Assembly: GCA_001941075.1 (NCBI GenBank)
Contig: MSHH01000036.1
Span: forward strand, 1-38,282
Source of the DNA: Oscillospiraceae bacterium Zagget6
GTDB lineage: Bacteria; Bacillota; Clostridia; Oscillospirales; Oscillospiraceae
DNA: 38,282 nucleotides
Direction: 5' to 3'
The translations under genes were made by a program, and so were the position numbers. Each line of letters opens with the position of its first letter. The stretch's first letter is position 1. The notes below the pieces were generated by a model that did no database searches, had not been told where the DNA came from, and saw nothing but the letters and a program-made list of their open reading frames with translations. Positions 7,114 through 14,793 of this stretch are shown piece by piece.

Positions 7114-8367
7114 TTACATCCCTCTGGGCCGCCGCCCTGCCCTGGCGCTCCCCCGCATCACCACGGTAGAGACAAAGTACCGCACCGCGTCCATACAGTG
7201 GTCGTGGTCCTTCACGGGCTTGTCCACCCCCTGGGCGGCGGCGGTCTCGTCCCAGACGTAGGCCCGGAACTCGCTGATGGTGCGGGTGCATCCGCTGGAA
7301 AAGAGCAGCCTCTCCTCCCGCAGCAGCTGGCTGACATTCCGTATCCCGTCCAGCACCTGGTTGTCCGCCGCCTGGACGGGCAGTCCGCGCGTTCTCAATT
7401 CGGTGATAAAACTGGCCGCCGACGGGTCAATTATCACCGTTCGGGGATAACAACCGCCGAAAAAAAGCAGCAGGTCGTCTGCGTACTCGCCGTCGGTCTT
7501 TTGCCGCTGGCGCTGCCGCCCGTCCCAGCAGTACTCCCGGAGGCAGACCCACCGGCCCGCCCGGTCCTTCTGCCACAGCAGGAACACCGTGGGGTTGCGG
7601 GTGCCGTAGTCCACGCTGACGTAGCAGTCCCCCGCCGTCTCTGGCAGACTGGACAGCACATATCGCCGGGGGTCGAACCCGTCGTAGACCAGCCCTTCCG
7701 CTGCCACCCACAGCCCCCGTACATACCGGTCATAAAACACTCCGGTGTACAGCCGCTCATACCTGGCCCGGATGTCCGGGGCCAGGGCGGGGTTGTCCTC
7801 CATGGTGAAGTGCAGGTACAGCAGGTTCCGCGCCTCGGTTTGTTGGACCCACTCCCGGTAGAACCAGTGTTCCGGCCCCGCCGGGTTGCAGTTGAACCAG
7901 AACTTGCTCCCTGCCACGCTGCACCGGGCCAGGGCCTGTTCCACGAAGGACCGGGGCATCAGTGCCACCTCGTCCAGCAGCACCCCTGCCAGGGTCATGC
8001 CCTGAATGAGGGCGTAGGAGGACTCGTCTTTACCGCCGAACAGGTAATAGGTGTTGTGCCTGCCGCTGCCGGTGACGGTGATGCGGTTTTCGCTCCGCCG
8101 CTCCTGGAAGGTATAAATCCCCTCCAACCACTGGGGCATTCCGTCGGTGACGTTGCGCCGCAGGGCCTCGATGGTTTTGCCGCAGAGGGCGAACTTCTCC
8201 CCGTTGAACCGGCTCATGCTCCACAGCAGAAACCCCGCCGTCATGGAGAGGGTCTTACCGCTGCGGACGCTGCCGTCACAGAGCAGCCCATCCCGGTCTG
8301 CGAACTCACTCCGCCGCCACCAGGTCAGCGCCAGCCTCTGCCGGGGGCTGAAGCTCTGGTATTGCAT
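7114..8367 (-). CDS. terL: Phage terminase large subunit
   Basis: About 417 residues from the ATG at 8367 (a TTG at 8376 is an alternative). Walker A is GSVRSGKT near residue 32 and Walker B is GVLLDEVALM near residue 128, forming the ATPase that drives DNA packaging. The C-terminal half has the RNase H-like nuclease pattern with acidic residues, including SVDYGTRNPTVFLL and VIIDPSAASF, which would cut concatemers. The layout matches the PBSX/Terminase_3 family. It overlaps the small terminase gene by about 60 bases, consistent with coupled translation. The enzyme acts as a motor on the portal ring. Confidence 0.92.
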   Translation of the reverse strand: MQYQSFSPRQRLALTWWRRSEFADRDGLLCDGSVRSGKTLSMTAGFLLWSMSRFNGEKFALCGKTIEALRRNVTDGMPQWLEGIYTFQERRSENRITVTGSGRHNTYYLFGGKDESSYALIQGMTLAGVLLDEVALMPRSFVEQALARCSVAGSKFWFNCNPAGPEHWFYREWVQQTEARNLLYLHFTMEDNPALAPDIRARYERLYTGVFYDRYVRGLWVAAEGLVYDGFDPRRYVLSSLPETAGDCYVSVDYGTRNPTVFLLWQKDRAGRWVCLREYCWDGRQRQRQKTDGEYADDLLLFFGGCYPRTVIIDPSAASFITELRTRGLPVQAADNQVLDGIRNVSQLLREERLLFSSGCTRTISEFRAYVWDETAAAQGVDKPVKDHDHCMDAVRYFVSTVVMRGSARAGRRPRGM

Positions 8368-8800
8368 CGGTGTCAAAGCCCCCTTCCTCGTCCAGCAAAT
8401 GGAGAAGGTTGTTCTCCGGCTTTGGCCCTGTCGCGCCGTCGCCCCACTTGTCCCCCTTGCGCTTTTTCAGCCACAGGGAGATGGCGGACATGTCCGGCCC
8501 CACCTGTTTAGTGGTCTCCACCTCCTTCCGCTCGCCCTTGGCGCTGACCTCCACCCGGCGCTCCACGCTCTCATAGCCCAGAGCCTTGCGTAACAGGGCG
8601 TCCTCCACCTGGAAGTCCACCGCCTCCGGGTCCACCTCCAGCGCCCGGCGAACGGCCTCGCTGCGCTTTTTCCACCGGGACAGCGCCTGAGCGCTGATCC
8701 CCACTTTCTCCGCGATCTCCTCCTCGCTCCTGCCCTCCCGCCGCCAGCCGGCCAGTTTGGTCAGCCGGGCCTCGGTCAGCCAGTCCTCAATTTTTGGCAT
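8306..8800 (-). CDS. terS: Phage terminase small subunit
   Basis: 164 residues from the ATG at 8800, which has AAGGAAGGGGG upstream; the frame is open to 8926 but that part overlaps the promoter. An N-terminal helix-turn-helix is visible at about residues 25-45 (EEEIAEKVGISAQALSRWKK), the usual DNA-recognition domain that selects the packaging site. The middle is helical (oligomerisation) and the C-terminus is Pro/Glu-rich. First gene of the head operon, directly preceding the large subunit. Confidence 0.85.
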   Translation of the reverse strand: MPKIEDWLTEARLTKLAGWRREGRSEEEIAEKVGISAQALSRWKKRSEAVRRALEVDPEAVDFQVEDALLRKALGYESVERRVEVSAKGERKEVETTKQVGPDMSAISLWLKKRKGDKWGDGATGPKPENNLLHLLDEEGGFDTDAIPELQPPAEAGADLVAAE

Positions 8801-8831
8801 CTGCGTTCCCCCTTCCTTTGTTGCTGACTGC

Positions 8832-8840
8832 ATTATAGCA
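8832..8840 (-). promoter_or_regulatory. Extended -10 promoter of the phage head operon
   Basis: On the minus strand the bases TGCTATAAT form an extended -10 box (TG-N-TATAAT) about 32 bases upstream of the small terminase start. No good -35 box is seen at 17 bases, as is usual for extended -10 promoters or for activator-dependent late phage promoters. Confidence 0.6.
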
Positions 8841-8992
8841 CATCTGTTCGATTTCCACCAGCGCTGTTTTTTCAGATTCCGCAGTTTTTGCGCGTTTTTC
8901 GGGAAAACATGTATTTTGTGTACCACATACTACACTTTTCCTTTTGCCGGAAAGGAGCCAGCCGCTCTTCGGGATTCTGTCAGACCTTCCAG

Positions 8993-9021
8993 TTGACAAC
9001 CTCGCCGGGATTCGATACAAT
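8993..9021 (+). promoter_or_regulatory. Sigma-A promoter of guaA
   Basis: TTGACA (8993-8998), a 17-base spacer and TACAAT (9016-9021) make a near-consensus promoter. Transcription would start near 9028, leaving a leader of about 57 bases before the guaA ATG, too short for a purine riboswitch. Confidence 0.85.
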
Positions 9022-9084
9022 ATCACCATCAATTTTGCGTGCCCCACTCTTTTTTCGTTCACAAAGGAAGGAAGGCTCACACAT

Positions 9085-10635
9085 ATGGAACACGAACTCG
9101 TCATTGTCTTGGATTTTGGCGGACAGTATAACCAGCTCATCGCCCGCCGGGTGCGAGAGTGCGGCGTTTACTGCGAGGTAAAGCCCTACACCACCCCCCT
9201 TGTGGAGCTGAAAGCAGCAAAGCCCATCGGCATCATCTTTACCGGTGGGCCAAACAGCGTCTATTTAGAGGACTCGCCCCACATCTCGGAGGAGATCTTC
9301 ACCTGGGGCGTTCCCATTCTGGGCATTTGCTACGGTTGCCAGCTGATGGCCCACACGCTGGGCGGTCAGGTGGTCCCGGCCCAGGACGACTCCGCCCGGG
9401 AATACGGCAAGACCAAAACCTACTATGACACCACCTGTAAGCTGTTCCAGGGTCTGCCCGACGCGGGCATCTCCTGGATGAGCCACAGCGACTACATGGC
9501 CCTTGTCCCCGAGGGGTTCCGGCTGGTGGCCCACTCCGCCGCCTGCCCCAACGTGGCCATCGCGGACGAGGACCGGGGGTTCTACGGTGTGCAGTTCCAC
9601 CCGGAGGTCAACCACACGGAAAACGGCAGCAAAATGCTCCACAACTTCCTCTATGAGGTCTGCCACGCCTCCGGCGACTGGACCATGGGGGATTTCTGTC
9701 GGCGCACCGTAGCCTCTCTCCGGGAGCAGATCGGCGGGGGCCGGGTGTTGCTGGCCCTGTCCGGCGGTGTGGATTCCTCTGTGCTGGCCGCTCTGCTGGC
9801 GGAAGCCATCGGGGACCGGCTGACCTGCGTGTTTGTGGACCACGGCCTGATGCGCAAAAACGAGGGGGACGAGGTGGAAGCGGCCTTCCAAAAGTGGGAC
9901 GTGCATTTTGTCCGGGTAAACGTAGAGGACCGGTTCCTGTCCAAGCTGGCCGGTGTGGAGGACCCCCAGGAGAAGCGGCGGATTATCGGTGCGGAGTTCG
10001 GCTATGTGTTCCGGGACGAGGCGGAGCGCTTCGGTATCACCAACCAGGACTTTTTGGCCCAGGGGACCATTTATCCAGATGTCATCGAGTCCGGTCAGGG
10101 CGACGCGGACGTCATCAAGAGCCACCACAACCGCCTGTTGCCCCCGGAGGTGGTGGCCCGGTTCAAGGGCGTGCTGGAGCCGCTGTCTCTGCTGTTCAAG
10201 GACGAGGTCCGTCAGCTGGGCCGCGAGCTGGGTCTGCCGGAGTATCTGGTCATGCGCCAGCCTTTCCCCGGCCCCGGCCTTGCCATCCGCATCATCGGCG
10301 CGGTCACAAAAGAGAAGGCGGACACCCTCCGGGAGGCCGACGCCATTTTCCGGGAGGAAGTGGCAAAGGGCGGCTGGGAATACCGCATCAATCAGTATTT
10401 CGCCGTGCTGACCAACACCCGCTCGGTGGGCGTCATGGGTGACGGCCGCACCTACGACCACACCCTGGCCCTGCGCGGCGTCACCACCACCGACTTCATG
10501 ACTGCGGACTGGGCGCGCATCCCCTATGAGATTCTGGATGCCGCATCCACCCGCATTGTCAACGAGGTGAAGGGCATCAACCGGGTGGTGTATGATATTA
10601 CCTCGAAGCCGCCCGCGACGATTGAGTGGGAATAA
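9085..10635 (+). CDS. guaA: GMP synthase (glutamine-hydrolysing)
   Basis: 516 residues, the usual length. It converts XMP, ATP and glutamine to GMP in purine synthesis. The N-terminal class I amidotransferase domain has the nucleophile Cys82 in GICYGCQLM and the His/Glu pair in QFHPEVNHT. The ATP pyrophosphatase domain has the loop SGGVDSS at 226-232. The C-terminal dimerisation domain ends KPPATIEWE. The ATG at 9085 is chosen because conserved sequence ([20 protein letters not shown]) begins right after it; the open frame to 8944 covers the promoter. The 3-prime end and its terminator are the integration site of the element that follows. Confidence 0.97.
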   Translation: MEHELVIVLDFGGQYNQLIARRVRECGVYCEVKPYTTPLVELKAAKPIGIIFTGGPNSVYLEDSPHISEEIFTWGVPILGICYGCQLMAHTLGGQVVPAQDDSAREYGKTKTYYDTTCKLFQGLPDAGISWMSHSDYMALVPEGFRLVAHSAACPNVAIADEDRGFYGVQFHPEVNHTENGSKMLHNFLYEVCHASGDWTMGDFCRRTVASLREQIGGGRVLLALSGGVDSSVLAALLAEAIGDRLTCVFVDHGLMRKNEGDEVEAAFQKWDVHFVRVNVEDRFLSKLAGVEDPQEKRRIIGAEFGYVFRDEAERFGITNQDFLAQGTIYPDVIESGQGDADVIKSHHNRLLPPEVVARFKGVLEPLSLLFKDEVRQLGRELGLPEYLVMRQPFPGPGLAIRIIGAVTKEKADTLREADAIFREEVAKGGWEYRINQYFAVLTNTRSVGVMGDGRTYDHTLALRGVTTTDFMTADWARIPYEILDAASTRIVNEVKGINRVVYDITSKPPATIEWE

Positions 10636-10652
10636 TAAAATTTTCGTTTCAC

Positions 10653-10680
10653 AGTCCCGAAAAACGTTGAAATTCCAGCG
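10653..10680. other. attL: left copy of 28-base direct repeat
   Basis: The 28 bases from AGTCCCGAAAAACGTTG to TTCCAGCG are identical to 21780-21807. The copy lies 18 bases after the guaA stop and overlaps the guaA terminator stem. It marks the left junction of the integrated element; the integrase gene begins about 70 bases inward. Confidence 0.88.
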
Positions 10681-10703
10681 TTTTTCGGGATTTGTCTTTT
10701 TTG
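10656..10703 (+). terminator. Rho-independent terminator of guaA
   Basis: Stem CCCGAAAAACG (10656-10666) pairs with CGTTTTTCGGG (10679-10689), 11 base pairs, followed by a T-rich run at 10691-10702. The stem overlaps the 28-base att repeat, so insertion at this site preserves termination. Confidence 0.85.
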
Positions 10704-10705
10704 CT

Positions 10706-10747
10706 GGCTACAAACTGGCTACATTTGAAGTCTTTTTTGTAGCCAGA
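10706..10747. repeat. Arm-type repeats near integrase (GGCTACAAA motifs)
   Basis: GGCTACAAACTGGCTACA at 10706-10723 and an inverted CTGGCTACAAAAAA at 10734-10747. The same motif pair occurs at the other end at 21629-21655, and in weaker form right of attR at about 21833. Repeats near both ends are expected for integrase arm-binding sites; this role is inferred. Confidence 0.6.
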
Positions 10748-10750
10748 CGC

Positions 10751-11824
10751 TCACAGCATGATACCGTCGAGCTGTCTGGCTACCTCCACCTGCTTGTTGG
10801 GGTACAGGTGGCTGTAGGTGTCCATGGTGGTCTGCACCTTTTCGTGGCCGAGCCGCTCTGCAATCAGCAACGGGGAGCAGCCCATCTCCACCAGCAGACT
10901 TGCATGGCTGTGGCGGATGTCGTGTACCCTGATCCGTTTCACTCCGGACACCTTGCACCCGTGCTCCATTTCGTGGTACAGGAAGTTCTTGGTGTAGGGA
11001 AAGAGCCGGTCATCGGGCTGCAAGTCATAGCAATGGGACATATACTCCTGCAAGCAGTCGCACAGCCCATCAGGAATGGGAACAGTGCGGTTACTCTTGG
11101 GCGTCTTGGGCGGGGTGATGACATCCTTCCCGTTCAGCCGCTGATAGCTCTTGCTGACTGTCAGCGTTTTCTTCGTAAGGTCGATGTCTGCCGGGGTTAG
11201 AGCCAGAAGCTCGCCCTCACGGATGCCTGTATAATACAGGGTCATAAAAACGGTGTAGCTCACCGGTCTGTCCCGGATAGCGTCAATGAACGTCTGAAAC
11301 TCATCCTTCGTCCAGAACAGCATCTCGTCCGCCTTTTTCTTCCCCATGCTCCCTGCCTTATGGCAGGGATTTTCTTTTAGGCCGTAATACTTCACGGCAT
11401 AGTTGAAGATGGCAGTAAGCTGGTTGTTGATGGTCTTGAGATAGGTCTGGGAATAGGGCTGCCCCTTTTCGTCCCGATAGCTGGTCAGGGAGTTCTGCCA
11501 CTTTCGGACATCCGTGGGTTTAATCTCGCTCAGCGGAATCTTGCCGAAATAGGGCGTGATCTTCAGGTCGATAAGGAACCGCTTGTTGGCGACGGTGGAG
11601 GGCTTCAACCTCTGCTCCATGTCCTTCATATAGAGCTCGATGAAGTCCTGAAAGGTCATGCCAAGGCTCCCCGTGGACTGGCTGATAAAGTCCCGTTCCC
11701 ATTGCAGGGCCTCTCGTTTGGTGGCGAAGCCCCGCTTCTTCTTGTGAATAGTCTTGCCCGTCCAATCCGTTACCCGGATCTGGGACATCCAGCGGTTGGT
11801 GTTTCCATCTTTTGTGACTGACAT
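10751..11824 (-). CDS. Tyrosine integrase (phage/ICE type)
   Basis: 357 residues. It has an N-terminal AP2-like arm-binding segment (residues about 1-45), a core-binding SAM-like domain (about 55-150) and a C-terminal catalytic domain. The catalytic residues are visible: Arg near 200 in TGIREGELLAL, His301-x-x-Arg304 in HDIRHSHASLL, the His of RLGHE near 327 and the nucleophile Tyr337 in TMDTYSHLYP. The enzyme would cut and join att sites at the guaA terminator. It lies at the left edge pointing toward attL, as usual for such elements. It is intact, so the element may still be mobile with a helper. Confidence 0.95.
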   Translation of the reverse strand: MSVTKDGNTNRWMSQIRVTDWTGKTIHKKKRGFATKREALQWERDFISQSTGSLGMTFQDFIELYMKDMEQRLKPSTVANKRFLIDLKITPYFGKIPLSEIKPTDVRKWQNSLTSYRDEKGQPYSQTYLKTINNQLTAIFNYAVKYYGLKENPCHKAGSMGKKKADEMLFWTKDEFQTFIDAIRDRPVSYTVFMTLYYTGIREGELLALTPADIDLTKKTLTVSKSYQRLNGKDVITPPKTPKSNRTVPIPDGLCDCLQEYMSHCYDLQPDDRLFPYTKNFLYHEMEHGCKVSGVKRIRVHDIRHSHASLLVEMGCSPLLIAERLGHEKVQTTMDTYSHLYPNKQVEVARQLDGIML

Positions 11825-11862
11825 TTGTACCTCCTTCCCTCCAGAATCAGGCTTTGCCTAGG

Positions 11863-12465
11863 TCATACGCTCTTGGGGTTAGCGTAAATGCTCTCCAGAT
11901 ATTCGTTTCGCTTTTGCATCCGGGTGTCGGGGTCAAGCTCCTCCGGCTCCACGCACTGGACAGCAGTGGCCGCATAGTAGGCCAGGGTCTGCTCCTTCCA
12001 CTTCCGATAGGCCTCCTGGGAAGAAGCGTAGGTGCGAAGCTCATTGCGCTCCTGCTCCCACTGTTCCAGAAACAGGCACATATCAGCGTTGAAGTCCGTC
12101 ATGCTCTTTCCATCAAAGGAAATGGAGCACTCCCACTGTTTGCTGCGGGGCGGCTTCTGCACATCAATTTTGAAGTCGATGCCCCCGACAGTTTCCAGCT
12201 TGAACAGGAAATCCATGATGTCGGAAAGGGTCTTGATCTGTGCGTTACTGGCTTCATAGCCCAGGATATAGGTGGGGGTCGTATCCAGAATGTCGGCGAT
12301 CTGGTTGACAACGGCGACTGAAACCTCGATCTCTCCTGTCTCGTACTTCTGCACGGTGCGAAGGGATTTGTTCAGCCGATGCGCCAGCTCCGTCTGGTTC
12401 AGCCCTTTCCTTTTCCTGAGCAGCTTGATGCGCTGCCCGATTGCGGGATAATCGAAATTGTCCAT
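11863..12465 (-). CDS. XRE-family repressor of the element
   Basis: 200 residues with an N-terminal HTH of the Cro/CI type (residues about 9-62, IGQRIKLLRKRKGLNQTELA ... SLRTVQKYETGEIEVS). The C-terminal 130 residues are an unrecognised domain without the Ser-Lys pair of LexA-like peptidases, so cleavage-based induction is not evident. It is divergent from the Xis-like and RepA-like genes and separated from them by back-to-back promoters with repeats containing TGCGTATT, consistent with a lysogeny-type switch that keeps excision and replication genes off. Confidence 0.85.
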   Translation of the reverse strand: MDNFDYPAIGQRIKLLRKRKGLNQTELAHRLNKSLRTVQKYETGEIEVSVAVVNQIADILDTTPTYILGYEASNAQIKTLSDIMDFLFKLETVGGIDFKIDVQKPPRSKQWECSISFDGKSMTDFNADMCLFLEQWEQERNELRTYASSQEAYRKWKEQTLAYYAATAVQCVEPEELDPDTRMQKRNEYLESIYANPKSV

Positions 12466-12485
12466 GTCTGATTCACCTCATCCAT

Positions 12486-12514
12486 AGTATAGCAGAAAAG
12501 AAAATGAATTGCAA
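12486..12514 (-). promoter_or_regulatory. Promoter of the XRE repressor
   Basis: On the minus strand TTGCAA (12514-12509), a 17-base spacer and TATACT (12491-12486) precede the repressor ATG at 12465 by about 20 bases. Confidence 0.7.
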
Positions 12515-12539
12515 GTGCGTATTTTTTATTTTTTAGGTG

Positions 12540-12568
12540 TTGACAATGCACCAGGTATACGCTATAAT
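12540..12568 (+). promoter_or_regulatory. Divergent promoter toward the excision/replication genes
   Basis: TTGACA (12540-12545), a 17-base spacer and TATAAT (12563-12568), a consensus sigma-A promoter. The bases AAATACGCATTAAG just downstream are the inverse of GTGCGTATTTTTT at 12515-12527, and GCATTAAGAATGC is a small palindrome; these are candidate operators for the divergent repressor. Confidence 0.8.
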
Positions 12569-12665
12569 AAATACGCATTAAGAATGCACATTCTGAAGAA
12601 CCAGGAAGGGAGGTGACGAACAGGAAATGCGTTCTACAGAAAATCTATTTATTTCAGGAGGTACC

Positions 12666-12875
12666 ATGAGGTCACAGTTTATTACAGCAGCAGAGGTGGC
12701 TGAGATTATGGGCATCAGCCGCAGCAAGGCCTATCAGCTCGTCCGGCAGATGAACCAGGAGCTGAAGGAGCAGGGCTATCTCACCATAGCCGGGAAATGC
12801 CCTATCCAGTATTTCAAGCAGAAATTCTACGGGTTCCAGATTCCGGGAGGTGAGTATGTCGATGGGAACAAATGA
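12666..12875 (+). CDS. Small HTH protein, excisionase-like
   Basis: 69 residues from the ATG at 12666, with AGGAGG just upstream; an in-frame ATG at 12627 is an alternative start. The sequence FITAAEVAEIMGISRSKAYQ is a MerR/Xis-type winged helix (HTH_17-like), followed by LVRQMNQELKEQGYL and a basic tail. Proteins of this size beside an integrase and repressor are often excisionases or replication co-factors. It overlaps the following ATPase gene by 20 bases, suggesting coupled expression. Which of the two roles applies is not decided by sequence. Confidence 0.72.
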   Translation: MRSQFITAAEVAEIMGISRSKAYQLVRQMNQELKEQGYLTIAGKCPIQYFKQKFYGFQIPGGEYVDGNK

Positions 12876-14034
12876 TAAAACGACCGCCCTCATCCCATCT
12901 GTTGGCGCAGATGGAGGGCAGCCGTTCTCAAATTCAACCAAATACAGTATACCCGAAAACGAACCTGAAATCAACCCATTTGAGGAAGATTTGGAGGAAA
13001 AGGCAAGACGGATGCGCTGTGAGGCCGACCCAAACCATCTGTATACCGTCTCTATGTCGGAGCTGTACCAGACCACCTACCAGAGCAGGCCACCAATCAT
13101 TGATGGTCTGCTCTACTCAGGGGCCTATATCCTTGCGGGAGCGCCGAAGATTGGGAAGTCCTTCCTGGTGGCCCAGCTTGCCTATCACGTCAGTACGGGG
13201 GATTCCCTGTGGGGCTATGAAGTCCGGCAGGGCACTGTCCTCTATCTGGCGTTGGAGGATGACTTCCAGCGCATTCAGAGCCGTATGTTTATGATGTATG
13301 GTGTGAATGACACCGAGCACCTGTTCTTCGCTACAGCGGCAAGCAAGCTGGGCTCCGGGCTGGACGAGCAGCTTACGAACTTCATTCAGGAGCACCCGGA
13401 CACCAAGCTCATCATCATTGACACCATGCAAAAAATTCGAGAGGTCAGCGGCGAGGCCTACAGCTATGCCAACGACTACGATGTAATCGGGAAGCTCAAG
13501 CTGTTTGCCGACAAGCACGGTGTCTGTGTCCTTACCGTCCACCACACGAGGAAGCAGCCCGCCGGGGACAGCTTTGAGATGATCTCCGGAACCACCGGCC
13601 TGCTGGGGTGTGCCGACGGTGCCCTGCTGATGCAAAAGAAGCGGCGGACTGCGCTGGCCGCTACGCTGGATGTGGCGGGACGTGACCAGCAGGATCAGAT
13701 CCTCTATCTGATGAAAGACCCGGACACCCAGATCTGGAGCCTGGAGCGGACAGAAAACGAACCTCACAGGGAGCCACCCGACCCAGTGCTGGCGGCTGTG
13801 GCTTCGCTCGTCACCTCCGAAAACCGGGAGTGGACAGGCAGCCCCACAGAGCTTGCCGATCTGGTCAACGTTGGTCTGGCTGCGAACGCCCTCACCAAAT
13901 ACCTGAATATCAGGTACAGCAGGCTGTTAGACGAGTACCATGTCAGGTATCGGAACAAGGCCCGGCACTCCGGACGCAGGGTGACGCTCACCTATATGCT
14001 TGTTGATAACCCGGCTTACACAGTAGTTGGATAG
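12856..14034 (+). CDS. RepA-like AAA ATPase (replication protein)
   Basis: 392 residues from the ATG at 12856, with GGGAGG five bases upstream; a GTG at 12850 is possible. After a polar N-terminus, an AAA_25/RecA-like core has Walker A GAPKIGKS at residues 95-102 and Walker B LIIIDT near 185, plus VHHTRK near 224, matching the hexameric RepA helicase family of plasmids and mobile elements. The C-terminal third (after about 310) looks like a winged helix and ends with a basic segment. It probably unwinds the element origin during replication or transfer. An inverted repeat with iteron-like steps follows directly at 14040. Confidence 0.85.
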   Translation: MSMGTNDKTTALIPSVGADGGQPFSNSTKYSIPENEPEINPFEEDLEEKARRMRCEADPNHLYTVSMSELYQTTYQSRPPIIDGLLYSGAYILAGAPKIGKSFLVAQLAYHVSTGDSLWGYEVRQGTVLYLALEDDFQRIQSRMFMMYGVNDTEHLFFATAASKLGSGLDEQLTNFIQEHPDTKLIIIDTMQKIREVSGEAYSYANDYDVIGKLKLFADKHGVCVLTVHHTRKQPAGDSFEMISGTTGLLGCADGALLMQKKRRTALAATLDVAGRDQQDQILYLMKDPDTQIWSLERTENEPHREPPDPVLAAVASLVTSENREWTGSPTELADLVNVGLAANALTKYLNIRYSRLLDEYHVRYRNKARHSGRRVTLTYMLVDNPAYTVVG

Positions 14035-14039
14035 GGGGC

Positions 14040-14114
14040 GCGACGATTGCGACGGTAGCAACGGTGATATGGACAGCGCCTATACAACCGTCGCAATCGT
14101 CGCTACCGTCGCGG
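14040..14114. repeat. 17-base inverted repeat plus iteron-like steps, candidate replication origin
   Basis: GCGACGATTGCGACGGT (14040-14056) is the exact inverse of 14087-14103, and GCGACGGTAGC (14050-14060) is matched again in inverse at 14102-14112. The right side reads as stepped ACCGTCGC / ATCGTCGC / ACCGTCGC units. Its position directly after the RepA-like gene suggests an origin or an autoregulatory site. Confidence 0.6.
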
Positions 14115-14130
14115 AAAGGAGATGTGAACC

Positions 14131-14385
14131 GTGAAAAGCGTACAAATACCCTATGAGCTGTTCGTTGATCTGGTACTCTACCACCTGAACGGCGAGGACG
14201 ATGTTGATAGCGAGATTCAACAGGGGCTGGAGCGAAAGCTGGACGCCATGCTGAACCGACAGCTCTATTCACAGTACAAGACCGCACCCACCGAGGAACA
14301 GAGGGAACGAGCCCGACAGGAATATCTTGACCGGCGGGGCGTTCCGCAGAGCTTCCGTTGGACTGTTCCTCCCTGGGAGCTGTGA
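14131..14385 (+). CDS. Small conserved protein of mobile elements, unknown function
   Basis: 84 residues with a GTG start at 14131 preceded by AAAGGAG nine bases upstream. It begins VKSVQIPYELFVDLVLYHLN, is helical and charged, and ends FRWTVPPWEL. No catalytic motif is seen. It sits between the RepA-like ATPase and the relaxase, so a role in replication or mobilisation is plausible but only by position. Its stop codon overlaps the first hairpin of the structured region that follows. Confidence 0.65.
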   Translation: MKSVQIPYELFVDLVLYHLNGEDDVDSEIQQGLERKLDAMLNRQLYSQYKTAPTEEQRERARQEYLDRRGVPQSFRWTVPPWEL

Positions 14386-14793
14386 CAGGAGCGTGCCACG
14401 CTCCTGTGCAGGCAGACAGGGAAAAGTGGTGCGTGTCATTTTGACACGTACCAAAACCGGGGGAGCCGCCTGACCAATTCCGCAGAATTGCGAGGGCGGT
14501 TTCTCCGGCCAGGAGTACAGAGGGCGGGTAGGCCCTTTGCGCCGGAGTCCAGAGGGGAGCAGCCCCTTTGGTCAGTGTCCAGAGATGAAACCTTTGGGCG
14601 GGGTGTGCAGAGGGTGGCAGGCCCTTTGCTGGGGTAGTTGTCCGCAGACAACAGGGGCAAAGCCCCTTTCCCCCCTCGGAGAGCCCACGGCACTTTGCAG
14701 ACCGCTGGTCTGAAAGTGTTATTAGTGGGTTATTACACTTCCGCAGAAGTGTCCCCCCGTGAAATACAAACGTGTAATACAAGAAAGGTAAAG
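14385..14793. other. Hairpin-dense noncoding region, candidate oriT
   Basis: Six or more perfect hairpins occur in about 370 bases. They include an 11-base-pair stem at 14385-14407; CGTGTCA/TGACACG at 14432-14448; and CAATTC-CGCA-GAATTG at 14475-14490, inside an outer stem 14457-14508 that uses G-T wobbles. GTTGTC-CGCA-GACAAC follows at 14637-14652, GGGGC-AAA-GCCCC at 14655-14667, CAGACC-GCT-GGTCTG at 14698-14712, and ACACTTC-CGCA-GAAGTGT at 14735-14752. Three hairpins share the loop CGCA. CAGAGGG / GCCCTTTG motifs repeat between them. The region lies directly before the relaxase, where MobV elements carry oriT. No gene is seen in it. Confidence 0.65.

Noticed and set aside
7198-8511. Long plus-strand frame opposite the large terminase gene
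   Set aside because: Shadow of the terminase genes, same reasons; no start signal.
8944-9084. N-terminal extension of GMP synthase
   Set aside because: It covers the guaA promoter; conserved sequence begins at the ATG at 9085.
9022-9084. Purine riboswitch before guaA
   Set aside because: The leader is only about 57 bases and lacks the three-way junction elements.
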